From: Winogradskyella sp.
GTDB lineage: Bacteria > Bacteroidota > Bacteroidia > Flavobacteriales > Flavobacteriaceae
Assembly: GCA_004211785.1 (NCBI GenBank)
Contig: SHBX01000004.1
Span: forward strand, 62,001-126,000
Length of the DNA: 64,000 nucleotides
Reading direction: 5' to 3'
The notes below the pieces were generated by a model. That model searched no databases and was not told where the DNA came from. It saw only the letters and a list, made by a program, of their open reading frames with translations. Below are positions 63,004-64,000 of the stretch, one piece after another. Every line of letters begins with the position of its first letter. Position 1 is the first letter of the stretch. A program made the translations under genes and the position numbers.

Positions 63004-63454
63004 TTTTGTTGTGTATTTTAGTTAGCGTAAAGTTACAATTATTTCAAATTGGTTGATAGGAGTATTCATTACTTGTTAATAAGTGTTGACAAGTATTTAG
63101 AAGTAAAATTTTATTTTCTCAATAAAAATTACAAACCATAATTATATCTAGACCACCAAAAAAGTTAGCCTCTAATTTTAGATGAGTTATTAAGTATAAA
63201 ACTGGAGTTACTAATAGAAAATTACGTTTTAGTTATTAATAATTTTAAGTTAACTATGGTTATTAACATCTGTGAATAGAAGTTAAAATTCACCTGATTT
63301 TTAAGACTTTAAAACCATGATAAGTTGTTAATAGAAAACGGTAAGTGATATTTACAATCAATGTTTAAAAAAGTTATACCTGTTATTAACAGACTATAAT
63401 AACCATCATTTTTATTTAAAATTTTTAAAAAGAAAATATATATTATAATATAAT

Positions 63455-63463
63455 TGTGGATAA
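63455..63463 (-). promoter_or_regulatory. Perfect DnaA box
   Basis: TGTGGATAA is the complement of TTATCCACA, the strongest DnaA site, next to the A/T-richest part of the window. Confidence 0.55.
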
Positions 63464-63517
63464 CTGTAATTTTCAGTTGATTTAACTTTAATTATACGTG
63501 ATTAAAAATTAATACCT

Positions 63518-63525
63518 TAGCTTTG
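63518..63525 (+). promoter_or_regulatory. -7 promoter motif of rnr
   Basis: TAGCTTTG is a perfect TAnnTTTG, giving a leader of about 85 bases before the ATG at 63618. No -33 TTG at normal spacing is seen. Confidence 0.55.
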
Positions 63526-63530
63526 TACCA

Positions 63531-63596
63531 ACTTAATATAATTACTTCACCTGATATTAAGTGGATTATAGAAAGAATTCCTGACACTTTCAGGAA
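63531..63596 (+). promoter_or_regulatory. Two stem-loops in the rnr leader
   Basis: ACTTAATAT/ATATTAAGT (63531-63539/63554-63562) and TTCCTGA/TCAGGAA (63578-63584/63590-63596) are perfect. They fill the leader after the promoter and could regulate rnr mRNA stability. Confidence 0.45.
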
Positions 63597-63617
63597 AATG
63601 AAATGACGAAAATATAA

Positions 63618-64000
63618 ATGACAAAAAGAAGAAAAAAGAAATCCAAAAAAGGAATTTCTAACCTTACAAATACAATTCTAAGTATTCTAAAAAAAGAACG
63701 AAACAAATCCTTTAATTACAAACAAATAGCAGCTATACTTGGTGTTAATGACGCTAGTAGTCGCAATCAAATTATAAAAACACTTGCAAAATTAACAGCA
63801 AGAGAAGAGATAGAACAAGTAGACCGTGGTAAATACAAAGCTATTGTTACTGCAGAATATTATTCAGGTATTCTTGATCTTGCTAGTAAAGGAAATGGTT
63901 ATATCATATCAGATGATTTTGAAGACGATATCTTTATCGCATCAAACAATATCAATAAAGCATTACATGGCGATGAAGTAGAATTTTATGCCTATAAACG
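63618..64000 (+). CDS. rnr: Ribonuclease R, N-terminal part
   Basis: 127 codons are seen before the window end. The protein starts MTKRRKKKSKKG, a basic tail, then a winged-helix-like region (KSFNYKQIAAILGVNDASSRNQI) and the first cold-shock/OB-like domain with IISDDFEDDIFIASNN and KALHGDEVEFYAYK, which is typical of RNase R. The catalytic RNB domain lies outside the window. RNase R degrades structured RNA 3'-5', so it is relevant to RNA quality control. Confidence 0.92.
   Translation, partial: MTKRRKKKSKKGISNLTNTILSILKKERNKSFNYKQIAAILGVNDASSRNQIIKTLAKLTAREEIEQVDRGKYKAIVTAEYYSGILDLASKGNGYIISDDFEDDIFIASNNINKALHGDEVEFYAYK

Larger units (their letters stand above)
63004..63617. other. A/T-rich intergenic region with DnaA-box-like repeats (possible oriC)
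   Basis: There is no gene for 614 bases. TGTGGATAA at 63455-63463 is a perfect inverted DnaA box (TTATCCACA). CTATTCACA on the minus strand (63271-63279) is close. TTATTAACA or its complement appears at 63074-63082, 63260-63268, 63326-63334 (one change) and 63383-63391. A 50-base run of almost only A and T (63405-63454) lies next to the perfect box, as for an unwinding element. An origin is plausible but unproved; dnaA is not in the window. Confidence 0.4.

Overview
The window looks like a chromosomal segment of a marine, low-GC member of the family Flavobacteriaceae (Bacteroidetes). Evidence: A/T-rich codon use, flavobacterial -7 promoter motifs (TAnnTTTG), weak Shine-Dalgarno signals, many short lipoprotein signal peptides, a TonB-dependent receptor, and gene neighbourhoods typical of the group (tdk-alr-mscL, DUF177-rpmF-fabH-accB-accC, rnpA-S41 peptidase). 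I see no rRNA, CRISPR array, prophage or IS transposase. One canonical tRNA (CAT anticodon) lies near 46.3 kb.

Layout. 1-17.6 kb is mostly housekeeping: a cut alpha/beta hydrolase, a sulfatase lipoprotein, MFS exporter, recJ, OsmC and AhpD-like proteins, an uncharacterised membrane protein/lipoprotein pair, a DUF4349 lipoprotein, uracil-DNA glycosylase, rsmI, tdk-alr, mscL, asd, prolyl oligopeptidase and an ABC ATPase. 17.5-24.6 kb is the most unusual region. It holds a gene fusing a WYL-type regulator to a phytanoyl-CoA-dioxygenase-like oxygenase, an unknown protein, a tiny promoter/short-ORF/terminator unit, a TPR protein with a polylysine tail, about 700 bp of tandem tRNA-like sequences, a slipin (SPFH) protein and a divergent RtcB RNA ligase. 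A 21-bp element with two TTGCGYAA half-sites lies at three promoters here: beside the WYL fusion, before the tRNA-like array and before rtcB. I infer that these form one regulon for RNA damage or repair. The first tRNA-like element folds as a class II tRNA carrying a 56-nt insertion at the anticodon-loop position where archaeal and eukaryotic tRNA introns sit.

24.6-34.2 kb is a minus-strand secondary-metabolism operon: YceI protein, FAD oxidoreductase, methyltransferase, type III polyketide synthase, SDR reductase, FabZ-like dehydratase, ketosynthase, acyl carrier protein, phosphopantetheinyl transferase and an RND/MMPL exporter. It probably makes a lipid-like polyketide or polyene. A GIY-YIG gene flanked by inverted REP-like repeats interrupts it. 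34.3-62.4 kb returns to core genes: lepA, a TonB receptor, peptidases, dusB, FtsX-type permease, rbfA, mce, riboflavin synthase, pdxA, rpmF/fabH/accBC, a CPA antiporter, MBL hydrolase, S8 and M1 peptidases, rnpA, S41 peptidase, an OmpA-family protein and GNAT. 62.5-64 kb holds rpiB, a 600-bp A/T-rich intergenic region with DnaA-box-like repeats (a possible oriC), and the start of rnr, cut by the window end.
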